Of a stretch of 63,017 nucleotides of DNA, positions 26,751 through 36,300 are shown piece by piece (the first letter of the stretch is position 1; the number at the start of each line of letters is the position of its first letter). This stretch comes from Alphaproteobacteria bacterium (GTDB taxonomy: Bacteria; Pseudomonadota; Alphaproteobacteria; Caulobacterales; Aquidulcibacteraceae): the NCBI GenBank assembly GCA_018971945.1, contig JAGWZH010000005.1, forward strand, positions 1 to 63,017. The letters are read 5' to 3'. The position numbers and the translations under genes were made by a program. Below the pieces are notes generated by a model. That model was not told where the DNA came from, made no database searches, and saw only the letters and a program-made list of their open reading frames with translations.

Positions 26751-27625
26751 GCCTTGGGCTTGGCCGTCTCGCCGGTGCTTTGTTCGGGCACGCCCAAGGC
26801 GTCCGCCAAACGCGCTTTGGCGCTGCCTGGAGCCAGAGGCTTTTGCTGGCTCTCGTGCGGCGCCCACCCGGTCAAGGTGATCAGCTCAAAGGTCGCAGGG
26901 ACGCGGCCGTCGGGGAAAGCGTATCGCTCCTGGTAAAGCTGCAGCGCGCGCATGACCACTTGTCGGCGGAGCGGCCGGACCGGACCGCAAAAGGCCGCGG
27001 TTTCGCCCATGGCGCGCAAGTCCTGCAAGAGGCGCCAGGGGTCGCGGTAGCGGACGGTCGTCACCTCTCGATCGGCCGCCGGCAGGGCGAAACCAGCGCG
27101 TTGCAAAAGGCCCGCCGCCTCCCGAAGATCAGGGAATGGCGCCACGCGCAGGGCCGCTCCGCCTGTGCCTTCGGCTTCGGCCTCCAAAAGCACCACGCGC
27201 AGCTCGCGAAGGGTCTCGGGACCAAAAAGCGTCGCCAAAAAAAGCCCATCTGGACGAAGGCTCAGACGCAGCTGAACCAAGGCGCCGGGGAGGTCGTTCA
27301 CCCAGCCCAAAGCCAAAGGCGCGACGATGAGGTCAAAGGCCTGCCGGGCGATGGGAAGGCGTTCAGGGTCCAACGCCAGATCCGATCCGCGCTCCATCAT
27401 GTCTGCATGGAGCGCAAACGCGGCGCCGGCGAAAGCTTTGCGAAGCCTCAGGCCGCCGCCAAGAGAGAACACTCTCGCAAAAGGCCGATGAATGGCCTCA
27501 AGCCGCTCCAGCAGGTCCTCGGCGGCGCGGATCTGAAGGAAACAGGCGTCGCGAAAGCCTGGACCCGCCGCAGCACGGCGCTTGCGCAGGCGATGCCGGC
27601 GGGGATCGAACGGGTGGTCCAGCAT
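26747..27625 (-). CDS. NDUFAF5/BioC-like SAM methyltransferase-fold protein
   Basis: This 292-residue protein resembles the alphaproteobacterial relatives of mitochondrial NDUFAF5, a complex I assembly factor. Conserved segments are ALGWVNDLPGALVQLR, LRPDGLFLATLFG, PFPDLREAAGLLQRAGFALP and VTTVRYRDPWRLLQDLRAMG. The SAM motif I region is degenerate: where DLGCGxG is expected it reads FSLGGGLRLRKAF. Cofactor binding is thus uncertain. It starts with MLDHPFDPRRHRLRKRRAA, typical of the family. Its 3' end overlaps the convergent membrane-protein frame by four bases. It is divergent from grxC, where many alphaproteobacteria carry a comF gene; none is visible here. Confidence 0.8.
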   Translation of the reverse strand: MLDHPFDPRRHRLRKRRAAAGPGFRDACFLQIRAAEDLLERLEAIHRPFARVFSLGGGLRLRKAFAGAAFALHADMMERGSDLALDPERLPIARQAFDLIVAPLALGWVNDLPGALVQLRLSLRPDGLFLATLFGPETLRELRVVLLEAEAEGTGGAALRVAPFPDLREAAGLLQRAGFALPAADREVTTVRYRDPWRLLQDLRAMGETAAFCGPVRPLRRQVVMRALQLYQERYAFPDGRVPATFELITLTGWAPHESQQKPLAPGSAKARLADALGVPEQSTGETAKPKA

Positions 27626-27927
27626 CCCGCCATTTGGAGCGCAGGCGCATGAAACACAAGGCGCTCAGGCGGCTTTTCGGCGTGGCGGCGGTCTTGGAAA
27701 AAAAATGATGCGGACGAGGAGATCTCTTCAAGACAGATTCGCTCCCAATGCCGCGCGTTTGGCACGCTCGGCTCTTGGGTCTGCGCAAGCCGTGCGCCCC
27801 AAAGGGCCGCCCCCGTCATCGCGATCGCTAAAGCTCGGACAGGACCCCTCCTTTGGACCCTCATGCAGGCGCCGGCGCGCGTTGTTGATCTTTGGGATGC
27901 GTCTATATGACAGAACGGAGTCGTTTC
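27626..27927. other. Divergent intergenic region upstream of grxC
   Basis: This 302-base spacer separates divergent starts and is the expected place for both promoters. No supported gene is seen. A long minus-strand frame across it reads a hydrophobic stretch (RALAIAMTGAALWGARLAQ) but has no family features and runs antisense through grxC. Confidence 0.4.
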
Positions 27928-28188
27928 ATGCCGCCGGTCACTGTCTACACAACGATCTTCTGCCCCTATTGCAGTCGGGCGCTGGACTTGCTCGCCCGAA
28001 AAGGCGTCCAAGTGACCGAAATCGCCGCGGGAACAGACCCTCGGCTTAAAGCGGAAATGATCACGCGTTCTGGCGGGAGGCGGACCTTCCCCCAAATCTT
28101 TATCGGCGACACCCATGTCGGCGGTTGCGACGACTTGCACGCGCTGGACGCCCGAGGCGGGCTTGATGCGCTCTTGAAGGGACCATGA
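27928..28188 (+). CDS. grxC: Glutaredoxin 3
   Basis: This small dithiol glutaredoxin reduces disulfides with glutathione. It has 86 residues with the active site CPYC at Cys12-Cys15, the TFPQIFI cis-Pro loop and the GGCDDLHALD glutathione-binding segment. The ATG at 27928 has a cggag site at 27915-27919; an ATG at 27907 is a weaker alternative. The stop overlaps the following nitrilase gene by four bases (ATGATGA), which in turn overlaps DUF1178, forming a tightly coupled three-gene operon. This order is common in alphaproteobacteria. Confidence 0.95.
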   Translation: MPPVTVYTTIFCPYCSRALDLLARKGVQVTEIAAGTDPRLKAEMITRSGGRRTFPQIFIGDTHVGGCDDLHALDARGGLDALLKGP

Positions 28189-29018
28189 TGAGCCGGACTT
28201 TGCGGGTGGGGGTGGCGCAGTTGCGCTCGGGGATCGAGCCAGCGGCGAACCGGGAGGCGGCGCTGCCGCTTCTTCGCCAGGCGGCGGCGGAAGGCGCGCG
28301 GTTGATCCTCACGCCGGAAAACACCCACAGAATGGACAAGGACCGCGCGCGCGCTCTGGCGGCTGCGGAGGCTGAGGATCAGCAAGCAGCTCTGAAGGCC
28401 TGGGGAAGGATCGCACGCGAGCTCGGGACATGGCTTTTGATGGGGTCGATGCCGGCCTGGGTCGGGGGCGGGAAAGTCGCCAACCGAAGCCTCTTGTTCG
28501 GGCCGGACGGTCTCGTTCGCGCACACTATGATAAGATTAATCTTTTCGATGTGGATCTCGGCGGAGGGGAGACTTATCGCGAGAGCGCCTCGGTCCAACC
28601 TGGCGCGCAGGCGGTTGTGGCCGAAGGACCCGGCGGGGCCATGCTTGGCATGACAGTGTGCTATGATCTGCGCTTTCCTGAACTTTTTCGGGCTCTGGCC
28701 GGCGCGGGCGCTGAGATTATCGCGGTCCCTGCGGCCTTCACCGTGCCGACGGGTCGGGCGCATTGGGAAACGCTCCTGCGCGCTCGAGCGATCGAAACCG
28801 GGGCCTTTGTGATCGCGCCGGCCCAAGGAGGCTTGCACGAGGACGGCCGCGCGACTTTTGGACATTCGCTGATCATCGACCCTTGGGGGCGGGTCATGGC
28901 GTCCAAGCCCGATGAGGCGCCGGGCGTGATCCTCGCCGATCTCGATCTTGGCCGCGTGGCCGAGGCGCGCGCGCAAATCCCCGCCTGGCGCGGGGGTGGG
29001 GAGTTTTCAGGACCATGA
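28185..29018 (+). CDS. Carbon-nitrogen hydrolase, Nit1-like (deaminated glutathione amidase type)
   Basis: This 277-residue nitrilase-superfamily amidase has the catalytic triad Glu45 (LTPENTHR), Lys117 (HYDKINLFDVDL) and Cys159 (VCYDLRFPELFR). The combination YDKINLFDVD plus VCYDLRFPELF is typical of Nit1-type enzymes that hydrolyse deaminated glutathione, a metabolite-repair role. Its position directly after grxC, with a four-base overlap, fits a glutathione link. The exact substrate is inferred from family only. Confidence 0.9.
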   Translation: MMSRTLRVGVAQLRSGIEPAANREAALPLLRQAAAEGARLILTPENTHRMDKDRARALAAAEAEDQQAALKAWGRIARELGTWLLMGSMPAWVGGGKVANRSLLFGPDGLVRAHYDKINLFDVDLGGGETYRESASVQPGAQAVVAEGPGGAMLGMTVCYDLRFPELFRALAGAGAEIIAVPAAFTVPTGRAHWETLLRARAIETGAFVIAPAQGGLHEDGRATFGHSLIIDPWGRVMASKPDEAPGVILADLDLGRVAEARAQIPAWRGGGEFSGP

Positions 29019-29437
29019 TCCGCTATGAGTTGGAATGCGCTGATGGCGACCGGTTCGAGGCTTGGTTCCGGAACAGCGCAGACTATGACGATCAGGCAGC
29101 CAAGGGCCTCTTGATGTGCCCGCATTGCGGCGTGGCCAAAGTGGGCAAGGCCGTGATGGCGCCGGCAGTGCTGCGGGGTGCGGGGAAAGAGCGTGAGGCG
29201 CGGGCGGCCCTGCAGGCGCTGGCGGCGAAATCGCGGGAGCACATCGCCAAGAACTACGCCTATGTCGGGGACAAATTCGCCGAAGAGGTGCGCGCCATGA
29301 CAGAGGGCGAGGCCGAAGAGCGCCTGATCTGGGGCGAGGCCAAGCCCGACGATGCGAAAGCGCTGATTGAAGAGGGCGCGCCAGTGGCGCCGATTCCCCC
29401 TGGCTTCGCGCCTCCAAAACCCGATCAGGTGAACTGA
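29015..29437 (+). CDS. DUF1178 family protein
   Basis: This 140-residue DUF1178 protein, of unknown function, is widespread in alphaproteobacteria. It opens MIRYELECADGDRFEAWFRN, followed by a CPHCG pair (Cys35, Cys38) that may bind metal. A helical middle with AYVGDKFAEEVRAMTEGEAE and a Pro-rich C-terminus (PIPPGFAPPKP) follow. All are typical family features. It is the third gene of the grxC operon, with a four-base overlap, and ends six bases from the convergent ubiG stop. Confidence 0.9.
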   Translation: MIRYELECADGDRFEAWFRNSADYDDQAAKGLLMCPHCGVAKVGKAVMAPAVLRGAGKEREARAALQALAAKSREHIAKNYAYVGDKFAEEVRAMTEGEAEERLIWGEAKPDDAKALIEEGAPVAPIPPGFAPPKPDQVN

Positions 29438-29442
29438 GCCGA

Positions 29443-30195
29443 TCAGCCGGGGCGGGCGCCCGCGAGCAGGTAATTCATGCTGACATCCGCGCTCAGTCGC
29501 CAGGAGCGGTCCAAAACGCTGTAGCTCATGCCGACAGGCTTTTCCCAGGCAAAGCCCGGCAGGGCGCTCGTGATTTCCTCCGGTTTCACAAGCTTCTCGA
29601 ACTCATGGGTCCCCTCAGGCGCCCATCGCAGAAGGCGTTCGGCGGCCATAATCGCCAGCGCCCGCGCCTTCGCGGTGCGGTTGATGGAGGAGAGGATCAG
29701 TAATCCCCCCGGTCGGACAAGGGCTTCTATGGCCTCCAGAAAACTCCGCAGGTCGGCGACATGCTCGATGATCTCAAGGGCTATGACGAGATCGGCGGGC
29801 TTGGCGCCGCGGGCGGCCATGGCCTCCACGGCGTCGACGGAAAAGACCGCCGGCAATCCTAGCGCTGCGGCCTGGGCTCTGGCGGCGCCAATGGCTTCTG
29901 GGCTCGCGTCGATGCCTTCGACAGCGGCGCCAAGACGGGCGAGAGGCAAGCTCGCCAAGCCGCCGCCGCAGCCGATATCATAGGCGGTCAGACCGTCTAG
30001 GGGTCGGCGGCCCTGGGGCCTCTGGAAATGCGACATGGCTCGGTCTCGGACAAAGCCCATGCGCACCGGGCTCATCCGGTGCAGCGCAGCAAAAGCGCCG
30101 TCGGGGGCCCACCACTCGGCCGCCAAGGCGGCGAATTTGGCGAGTTCGGCCGGGTCTATGCTGGGGGATTGGAGGGGCGCCTTTTCCTGCGTCAT
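29443..30195 (-). CDS. ubiG: Ubiquinone biosynthesis O-methyltransferase
   Basis: UbiG performs both O-methylation steps of ubiquinone synthesis. The 250-residue protein opens with the family segment PAELAKFAALAAEWWAPDGA and LHRMSPVRMGFVRDR. SAM motif I is YDIGCGGGLASLPLARLG at about residues 72-89, and a GLLILSSINRTAKA segment follows strand 5. It implies an aerobic ubiquinone-based respiratory chain. The gene is convergent with the grxC operon and divergent from lysC. Confidence 0.94.
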   Translation of the reverse strand: MTQEKAPLQSPSIDPAELAKFAALAAEWWAPDGAFAALHRMSPVRMGFVRDRAMSHFQRPQGRRPLDGLTAYDIGCGGGLASLPLARLGAAVEGIDASPEAIGAARAQAAALGLPAVFSVDAVEAMAARGAKPADLVIALEIIEHVADLRSFLEAIEALVRPGGLLILSSINRTAKARALAIMAAERLLRWAPEGTHEFEKLVKPEEITSALPGFAWEKPVGMSYSVLDRSWRLSADVSMNYLLAGARPG

Positions 30196-30349
30196 GGGTT
30201 AGTCAGCCTTGCCTCTGCAATGGTCAACGCCTGGGACAGACGCGCCGCTCCCTCTTATAGATCAAGACGGGTTTTGGCGATCTTCGGCGGATCGTCTATG
30301 AGGCGGGTCGGTGCGACGGCGAGCCGGCGCGAGAGGAGTTTTTGTCAGC

Positions 30350-31639
30350 ATGGCGCGGCTGGTCATGAAGTTTGGCGGCACCTCGGTGGCGGATCCGGAC
30401 CGGATCGCCCGGGTCGCGCGGCTTGTCGCGGCGGAGCGACAGGCGGGCTGCCGGACGGCGGTCGTCGTCAGCGCCCAGTCAGGGGAGACCGACCGGCTGG
30501 TGAGGCTTGCGCGGGCTTGTGGGGGGGAGGAATTGGGGCCCGGTTTCGACGACGAGTACGATGTCGTGGTGGCCGCCGGCGAACAAGTCACGACAGGGCT
30601 TTTGGCTCTGGCGCTGCGGAAGATGGGCGTGCCCGCCCGGAGCTGGCAGAATTGGCAGATCCCGATCCGCTCGGACGCGGCGCATGCGAAGGCCCGGATC
30701 GAGGACATCGACGCTGGGCCCCTGGGCGCCGCCATCGACGCGGGCGAAGTGGCCGTGATCCCAGGCTTTCAGGCGATCACCGCGGGGCAGCGGATCACAA
30801 CCCTGGGGAGGGGCGGTTCGGATACCTCGGCAGTGGCGGTCGCTGCGGCGTTGGGGGCTCTGCGCTGCGATATCTATACCGATGTCGACGGCGTTTATAC
30901 GACAGATCCACGGATCGTGCGCTACGGCGAGGAGAACGCCCTGCCTGGCGACCCCGCCATGCGGCACCGGGCCCGGCGGCTTGAGAAGATCTCCTACGAG
31001 GAAATGCTGGAGATGGCCTCGCTCGGCGCCAAAGTGCTGCAGACGCGCTCGGTGGAGCTCGCCATGGCCAAGGGGGTCCGGGTGCGGGTCTTGAGCAGTT
31101 TCGTGGAGCCAGGGGATCCTAATCCCGGCACAATTGTCTGCGACGAGGACGAAATCGTGGAAAAACAAGTCGTCTCGGGCGTCGCGTATTCGCGCGACGA
31201 AGCCAAACTCACACTCCTCGGCGTCGCAGACACCCCGGGGGTCGCTGCGGAGATTTTCGGGCGGCTGGCGGAGGCGGCGATCAATGTGGATATGATCGTG
31301 CAAAGCCAGTCTCGCGCGGAAGGACGACAGAATATCGTGTTCACCTGTCCCGACCGGGACGCCGGCCGGGCGCGGGACGTGCTCCTTTCCGGGACGCCGA
31401 AGCTGGACTTGGAACAAGTCCAGGTCCGCCGCGACGTGGCGAAGGTCAGCGTGATCGGGATCGGCATGAAGAGCCAGGTGGGCGTGGCGCGCACCATGTT
31501 CGCGGCCCTGGCGGCCAAGGGCATCAATATCGAAGCGATCGCCACCTCGGAGATCAAGATTTCCGTTTTGATCGACGCGCAGTACACAGAACTGGCCGTG
31601 CGCGCGCTGCACACGGCCTACGGACTGGACGCGGCCTAA
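30350..31639 (+). CDS. lysC: Aspartate kinase
   Basis: LysC phosphorylates aspartate, the committed step to lysine, threonine, methionine and diaminopimelate. The 429-residue protein starts at the ATG at 30350, with a gagaggag site. It has the KFGGTSVAD motif at residues 7-15, the GRGGSDTSAVA loop and the TDVDGVYTTDPR motif. The C-terminal third holds two ACT domains (VADTPGVAAEIFGRLAEAAI and IGIGMKSQVGVARTMFAALA) that normally give feedback control by lysine or threonine. An upstream in-frame start at 30311 would add an Arg-rich leader. It is followed 25 bases later by ptsP. Confidence 0.96.
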   Translation: MARLVMKFGGTSVADPDRIARVARLVAAERQAGCRTAVVVSAQSGETDRLVRLARACGGEELGPGFDDEYDVVVAAGEQVTTGLLALALRKMGVPARSWQNWQIPIRSDAAHAKARIEDIDAGPLGAAIDAGEVAVIPGFQAITAGQRITTLGRGGSDTSAVAVAAALGALRCDIYTDVDGVYTTDPRIVRYGEENALPGDPAMRHRARRLEKISYEEMLEMASLGAKVLQTRSVELAMAKGVRVRVLSSFVEPGDPNPGTIVCDEDEIVEKQVVSGVAYSRDEAKLTLLGVADTPGVAAEIFGRLAEAAINVDMIVQSQSRAEGRQNIVFTCPDRDAGRARDVLLSGTPKLDLEQVQVRRDVAKVSVIGIGMKSQVGVARTMFAALAAKGINIEAIATSEIKISVLIDAQYTELAVRALHTAYGLDAA

Positions 31640-31664
31640 GCCGCAGGGGGGAGGCCAAGGCCCG

Positions 31665-33926
31665 ATGGCGACAGCCGGCGGCATCGGCGGATCGCGGATT
31701 CTCTTGCGGCGCTTGCGAGAGATCATGGCGGCGGGCGGTCCAGCGCAGGAACGCCTAGATCGGCTCGTCCAAACGATCGCCTCCACGACGGTGGCCGATG
31801 TCTGCTCCATTTATCTGAAGCGGGGGCGGGTGCTTGAGCTGTTCGCCACCGAAGGCCTGAAGCCGGAGGCCGTGCATCGCACGCAGCTCGCAGAAGGCGA
31901 AGGCCTTGTGGGCCTGGTGGCCGAGACCGGGCGGCCCTTGAGCCTTGCGGATGCGCCACATCATCCACGCTTTTCTTACAGGCCCGAAACGGGAGAAGAC
32001 CCTTTCCAAAGCTTTCTCGGCGTGCCGATCGTGCGCGCAGAGCGGGTCTTCGGCGTCATGGTGGTGCAAAACCGCGTGGCGCGCGTCTATGGCGAGGACG
32101 AGGTCGAAGCCCTGCAGACCATCGCCATGGTGCTGGCCGAAATCACAGCCTCCGGCGCTTTGGGCGACCTCTCGGGCCTTACGGAGGTGGAGGCCAAGCC
32201 GTCACGGCCGGACCGCCTGACAGGGAAAGCCTTCAGCGACGGGCTCGCGGTAGGGGTCGCTTTCCTGCACGAGCCACATGCGCCTTTGGGCCGGCTGATC
32301 GCGGATGATCCGGTTGCGGAAGAAGTGCGCCTGATGGACGCCATGGGGCAAGTGCGGGCCGATCTCGACCGGATGTTGGAGGGGGAAGGGGGTCGTCTCT
32401 CTGGGGTTTCGGCCGAGGTCCTCGAGACCTTCCGCCTGATGGTGGACGACGAAGGCTTTGTGGGCCGGCTCAAGGCCGGCATCCAGGCGGGATTGTCCGC
32501 GGACGCCGCCGTCGAGCGGGTGCGGGCGGAACACCGGACGCGGATGCAGGCGGCGAAAGACCCCTATCTGCGCGAGCGGCTCAATGATCTGGAAGACCTC
32601 GATAATCGCATCCTGAGGACGCTCGCGGGCAAGACCCGGATCACAGACCTGCCGGACAGAACGATCCTGTTCGCGCGCGATTTGGGCCCGGCGGAGCTTC
32701 TGGATTATCCGTCCAGCAAGCTCGCCGGGGTCGCTTTGGAGGAGGGCGGCGCAGCCTCGCACGCCGTGATCGTGGCGAGGGCGCTCGGCGTGCCGATGGT
32801 GGGCCGCATGCCTGGCCTGTTGTCGCGGGTCGAGCCAGGCGACAAAGTCGTTCTGGACGGTGAACGGGGAGAGACTTGGCTGCGGCCTGAGCCAGCAGTG
32901 CTCGCCGCTTTCGAAGAAAGGGCCAAGTTGCGCCTGGCGCGGGAGGAGGCCTATGCGCGGCTGAAAGATAAGCCGGCGGTCACTCTGGACGGCGTGAAAG
33001 TCACGCTTTTGCTGAACGCAGGCCTCGCGCTTGATGTGCAACATCTGGATGAGCTTGGGGCGGATGGGGTGGGCCTGTTCCGCACCGAGTTTCAATTCAT
33101 GGTGTCTGAGGCGCTGCCGAAACTGAAAGCGCAGACCGCGCTCTATGAGACTATTCTCGACGCGGCGAAAGACCGGCCCGTCACCTTCCGAACCCTGGAT
33201 ATCGGCGGGGATAAGCTTTTGCCTTATCTGTCGACCCAAAGGGAGGAAAACCCAGCTTTGGGCTGGCGCGCCTTGCGGATAGGGCTCGATCGACCGGCGC
33301 TCTTGCGCTACCAGCTGCGGGCGCTCATCCAGGCGGCGGCCGGCCGGCGGCTGCGGATCATGTTTCCGCTGGTGGCGAGCGCGGCGGAGTTCGAGGCGGC
33401 GCGGGCCTATGTCGACCGCGAGCTCGATTGGGCCAGGGCGCGCTCCGGCATGGAGCCCTCGCTCATCGAGGTCGGGGCGATGCTGGAAGCGCCGTCCCTG
33501 GCTTTCTGCCTCGACCAGCTCAAAGGGAAGGCCGATTTTCTCTCGATCGGCACCAATGATCTCATGCAGTATTTCTTCGCCGCCGACCGAGGCAACGCCC
33601 GCGTCGCGGACCGCTATGATTTGTTGAGCGCGCCTGCCTTGCGTTTTCTGAAAGCCATCCGCGAGCAAGCCGACGCTCTGGCCCTGCCGCTGTCGATCTG
33701 TGGGGAGGCCGCAGGGAGACCTTTGGAGGCCATGGCCCTGATAGGGCTTGGGTTCCGGAGCCTGTCGATGCCTGCGACAGGGATCGGGCTCGTCAAGGCG
33801 ATGATCAGATCCATGGATGCAGGCGCAGCCGCGGCCATGTTGGAAGGCGTCTTGAGCGACAGCCGTCCGAGCCTGCGAGGGGCGCTTGCAGCCTATGCGC
33901 GGGAGGCGGAGATCGCGCTTGGCTGA
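31665..33926 (+). CDS. ptsP: PTS(Ntr) enzyme I, PtsP (GAF-EI)
   Basis: PtsP transfers phosphate from PEP to the nitrogen-type HPr (NPr/PtsH), a regulatory rather than sugar-transporting relay. The 753-residue protein has an N-terminal GAF domain (about residues 20-160), an HPr-binding helical domain and the swivelling phosphohistidine domain with GGAASHAVIVARALG (His366). The TIM-barrel PEP domain has LFRTEFQFM, LDIGGDKLLPYL, IGTNDLMQY and the catalytic Cys679 in LSICGEAAG. All catalytic residues are intact. lysC-ptsP adjacency is typical for the class. Confidence 0.95.
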   Translation: MATAGGIGGSRILLRRLREIMAAGGPAQERLDRLVQTIASTTVADVCSIYLKRGRVLELFATEGLKPEAVHRTQLAEGEGLVGLVAETGRPLSLADAPHHPRFSYRPETGEDPFQSFLGVPIVRAERVFGVMVVQNRVARVYGEDEVEALQTIAMVLAEITASGALGDLSGLTEVEAKPSRPDRLTGKAFSDGLAVGVAFLHEPHAPLGRLIADDPVAEEVRLMDAMGQVRADLDRMLEGEGGRLSGVSAEVLETFRLMVDDEGFVGRLKAGIQAGLSADAAVERVRAEHRTRMQAAKDPYLRERLNDLEDLDNRILRTLAGKTRITDLPDRTILFARDLGPAELLDYPSSKLAGVALEEGGAASHAVIVARALGVPMVGRMPGLLSRVEPGDKVVLDGERGETWLRPEPAVLAAFEERAKLRLAREEAYARLKDKPAVTLDGVKVTLLLNAGLALDVQHLDELGADGVGLFRTEFQFMVSEALPKLKAQTALYETILDAAKDRPVTFRTLDIGGDKLLPYLSTQREENPALGWRALRIGLDRPALLRYQLRALIQAAAGRRLRIMFPLVASAAEFEAARAYVDRELDWARARSGMEPSLIEVGAMLEAPSLAFCLDQLKGKADFLSIGTNDLMQYFFAADRGNARVADRYDLLSAPALRFLKAIREQADALALPLSICGEAAGRPLEAMALIGLGFRSLSMPATGIGLVKAMIRSMDAGAAAAMLEGVLSDSRPSLRGALAAYAREAEIALG

Positions 33927-34101
33927 GGATCCGCAGCGGGCGCGACGGATCAGATTCCCGTTGGGTGAATCAGCGCGCGCGCATGGGGTATTTCATTGAG
34001 CTGCGGGCGATTCGGCCCTAAATGTTTCTGGCGCGAAGGTTGCAGTAAAGAGTCCTCGATCGAGGCGGCGCCGCCTCCGCGCATGAGGGCTTGGTTTAGT
34101 T

Positions 34102-35088
34102 ATGGCGGACGTGTTCCAGCCTCCTTCCACCGCGACCAAACGAGGCGGAGCAGCTTCCCCTGCCGATCAGGGCTCGCCTGCGCCAGAAGTGGGGCCAGCG
34201 CAAGCGCTGGAGATTGAGACGCATCCGGAGACACGGATCGAGACGGCAATAGAGACGGGCGCAGAGACGGGGGGCGAAAAGGGCGCCGAGAAGGAGCCAG
34301 GCGCCTCTGCGCTTTGGTCGGGTCTGGATCCGCGCTGGTCAGCGGGGCGCAAACTGAGCGAAGCCCGGGCCAAGCGCGGTTGGAGCCTTGAGGAGGCTTC
34401 GGCCCGCACCAAAATCCGGACCGGCTATCTGGAAGCGATCGAAGCGATGGACGCCAAGATGCTGCCGGGGCGGGCCTACGCGATCGCGTATCTGCGCAAT
34501 TATTGCCGTGCCCTTGGTTTGCCTGAAGACGCGCTCATCGCCCAATATCAAACCGAAAGCGCGCTCTCGCGGGAAGACGCCCGGCCGCAGATTCGCGGGC
34601 CCCAATCCCGCCCCTCTCGGGAGCGGCCCTGGCTCGCCGCAGTCCTGCTCGGCCTCGTCGCCGGCGGTTTTGTGACATGGCGGGCCCTTGGCCCTGAAGC
34701 CGCAAGCCTGACCCCCGCAGAGGAGCGGTTCACCCTCGACCCTGCCCTGGCGGCGCAACCGTCGCCGGAGGCGCTGGCGCTCAGGACCCTTGAAATCAGG
34801 GCCCTTGGGGAAGCGAAACTCGAGGTGCGTGGGGCGGACGGCACCGTGTTCTTTTATGGGACGCTCCAGCCGGGACAGGCGTACCGGCCCGACCCGGCGC
34901 CGGACTGGACCATCCACGCAAGGGACGGGGGAGCGTTCAGCCTCGCCATCCAGGGCCAAGACGTAGGCCTTCTGGGAGAAGCCGGGAAGCCAGTGCTCGG
35001 AAGGCTTGTCAGTTCGATCCCGCTGCCGGCCCCCCTGGGGCAGGTGGCGGCCGGGTCTGCTCCCGCTGCGGCGCCGCGGCTGCGCTAA
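34102..35088 (+). CDS. RodZ-like HTH/DUF4115 membrane protein
   Basis: This 328-residue protein has the RodZ layout, a family linking MreB to the cell wall. An N-terminal cytoplasmic Cro/C1-type helix-turn-helix lies near residues 80-145 (GRKLSEARAKRGWSLEEASA). A basic stretch and a single membrane helix follow near 176-193 (PWLAAVLLGLVAGGFVTW), then a periplasmic DUF4115-like beta domain (LEIRALGEAKLEVRGADG). The first 70 residues form a low-complexity Glu/Thr-rich leader (ETHPETRIETAIETGAETGG) unusual for the family and encoded by repeated gagac units. It sits just upstream of ispG, an arrangement common in proteobacteria. Confidence 0.85.
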   Translation: MADVFQPPSTATKRGGAASPADQGSPAPEVGPAQALEIETHPETRIETAIETGAETGGEKGAEKEPGASALWSGLDPRWSAGRKLSEARAKRGWSLEEASARTKIRTGYLEAIEAMDAKMLPGRAYAIAYLRNYCRALGLPEDALIAQYQTESALSREDARPQIRGPQSRPSRERPWLAAVLLGLVAGGFVTWRALGPEAASLTPAEERFTLDPALAAQPSPEALALRTLEIRALGEAKLEVRGADGTVFFYGTLQPGQAYRPDPAPDWTIHARDGGAFSLAIQGQDVGLLGEAGKPVLGRLVSSIPLPAPLGQVAAGSAPAAAPRLR

Positions 35089-35130
35089 GCCCGCTCGCGA
35101 GGCGCGCAAGGGCGCGCTATAGACAGATCC

Positions 35131-36300
35131 ATGACGTCACAACCGCAGCATCTTCACGATATCCGCCCTTGGCGCCGCATCGACCGCCGGCGAAGCCGCC
35201 AGATCATGGTGGGACCGGTTCCTGTGGGGGGAGGCGCGCCAATCTCTGTGCAGTCCATGACCAACACCAAGACCCCGGACGTGAAGGCGACGGTGGCGCA
35301 AATCCAGGCCATGGAGGACGCGGGGGCGGACATCGTGCGGGTGTCCTGTCCGGATGAGGACTCCACTGCAGCCTTCGCTCAGATCGTCCGCGCGGTGAAG
35401 GTTCCGCTGGTGGCCGATATTCATTTCCATTATCGCCGCGGCATCGAAGCCGCCATGGCGGGAGCGGCATGCCTGCGGATCAATCCCGGCAATATCGGAT
35501 CTGCGGGGCGGGTGCGGGATGTGGTGCAGGCGGCGAAAGACCATGGCTGCGCCATCCGCATCGGTGTCAATGCGGGGTCTTTGGAACCGTCTTTATTGGA
35601 GAAATATGGAGAACCCTGCCCCGAGGCGATGGTGGAGAGCGCGCTCTTCCACGCCGCGCTTTTGGAAGAGCATGATTTCCGGAACTATAAAATCAGCGTG
35701 AAGGCCAGCGATGTGTTTTTGACCGTGGCGGCCTATTCCGCACTCGCTGAGGCGACCGACGCGCCGTTGCATCTTGGGGTCACAGAGGCTGGCGCGCTGC
35801 GCACAGGGACGGTGAAAAGCGCGATCGGGATCGGAAACCTGCTCTGGGCCGGGATCGGGGACACGATCCGGGTGTCGCTTGCTGCGGACCCGGTGGAAGA
35901 GGTGCGGGTCGGACATGATGTCTTAAAGTCGCTCGGTCTGCGGCAGCGGGGGGTCAATATCATTGCCTGCCCGAGTTGCGCCCGGCAGGGCTTCGACGTG
36001 ATCAAAACGGTGGAGACCCTCGAGGCCCGTCTCGCCCACATCGCCGAACCGATTTCGCTCTCGATCATCGGATGCGTCGTCAACGGGCCAGGAGAGGCGC
36101 TCATGACCGATCTCGGCTTCACCGGCGGCGGCAAGGGCGCCGGCATGGTGTATGTGGGGGGCCGGCCTGACCACAAGGTCGATAACGACGCCATGATCGC
36201 CCACATCGTCGCGCTGGTGGAGGCGAAAGCGCAGCAGATGAAAGGGCAGGCGCCTGACCCGCCAAGGAAGCTGGCGTCGACCTCGACCGACTTGGCCTAG
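35131..36300 (+). CDS. ispG: 4-hydroxy-3-methylbut-2-enyl diphosphate synthase (flavodoxin)
   Basis: IspG (GcpE) is the [4Fe-4S] enzyme of the methylerythritol phosphate isoprenoid pathway. The 389-residue protein has the TIM-barrel opening [24 protein letters not shown], and the cluster-binding cysteines in [12 protein letters not shown] and [10 protein letters not shown]. Its length is that of the short bacterial form without the plant insert. The start ATG at 35131 is followed by the usual RRxSRQIMVG segment. It lies 42 bases after the RodZ-like gene. Confidence 0.96.
   Translation: MTSQPQHLHDIRPWRRIDRRRSRQIMVGPVPVGGGAPISVQSMTNTKTPDVKATVAQIQAMEDAGADIVRVSCPDEDSTAAFAQIVRAVKVPLVADIHFHYRRGIEAAMAGAACLRINPGNIGSAGRVRDVVQAAKDHGCAIRIGVNAGSLEPSLLEKYGEPCPEAMVESALFHAALLEEHDFRNYKISVKASDVFLTVAAYSALAEATDAPLHLGVTEAGALRTGTVKSAIGIGNLLWAGIGDTIRVSLAADPVEEVRVGHDVLKSLGLRQRGVNIIACPSCARQGFDVIKTVETLEARLAHIAEPISLSIIGCVVNGPGEALMTDLGFTGGGKGAGMVYVGGRPDHKVDNDAMIAHIVALVEAKAQQMKGQAPDPPRKLASTSTDLA

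Noticed and set aside
27448-28140. Possible comF remnant on the minus strand between the methyltransferase and grxC
   Set aside because: No zinc-finger cysteines or PRPP-binding motif; it runs antisense through grxC and the upstream gene.
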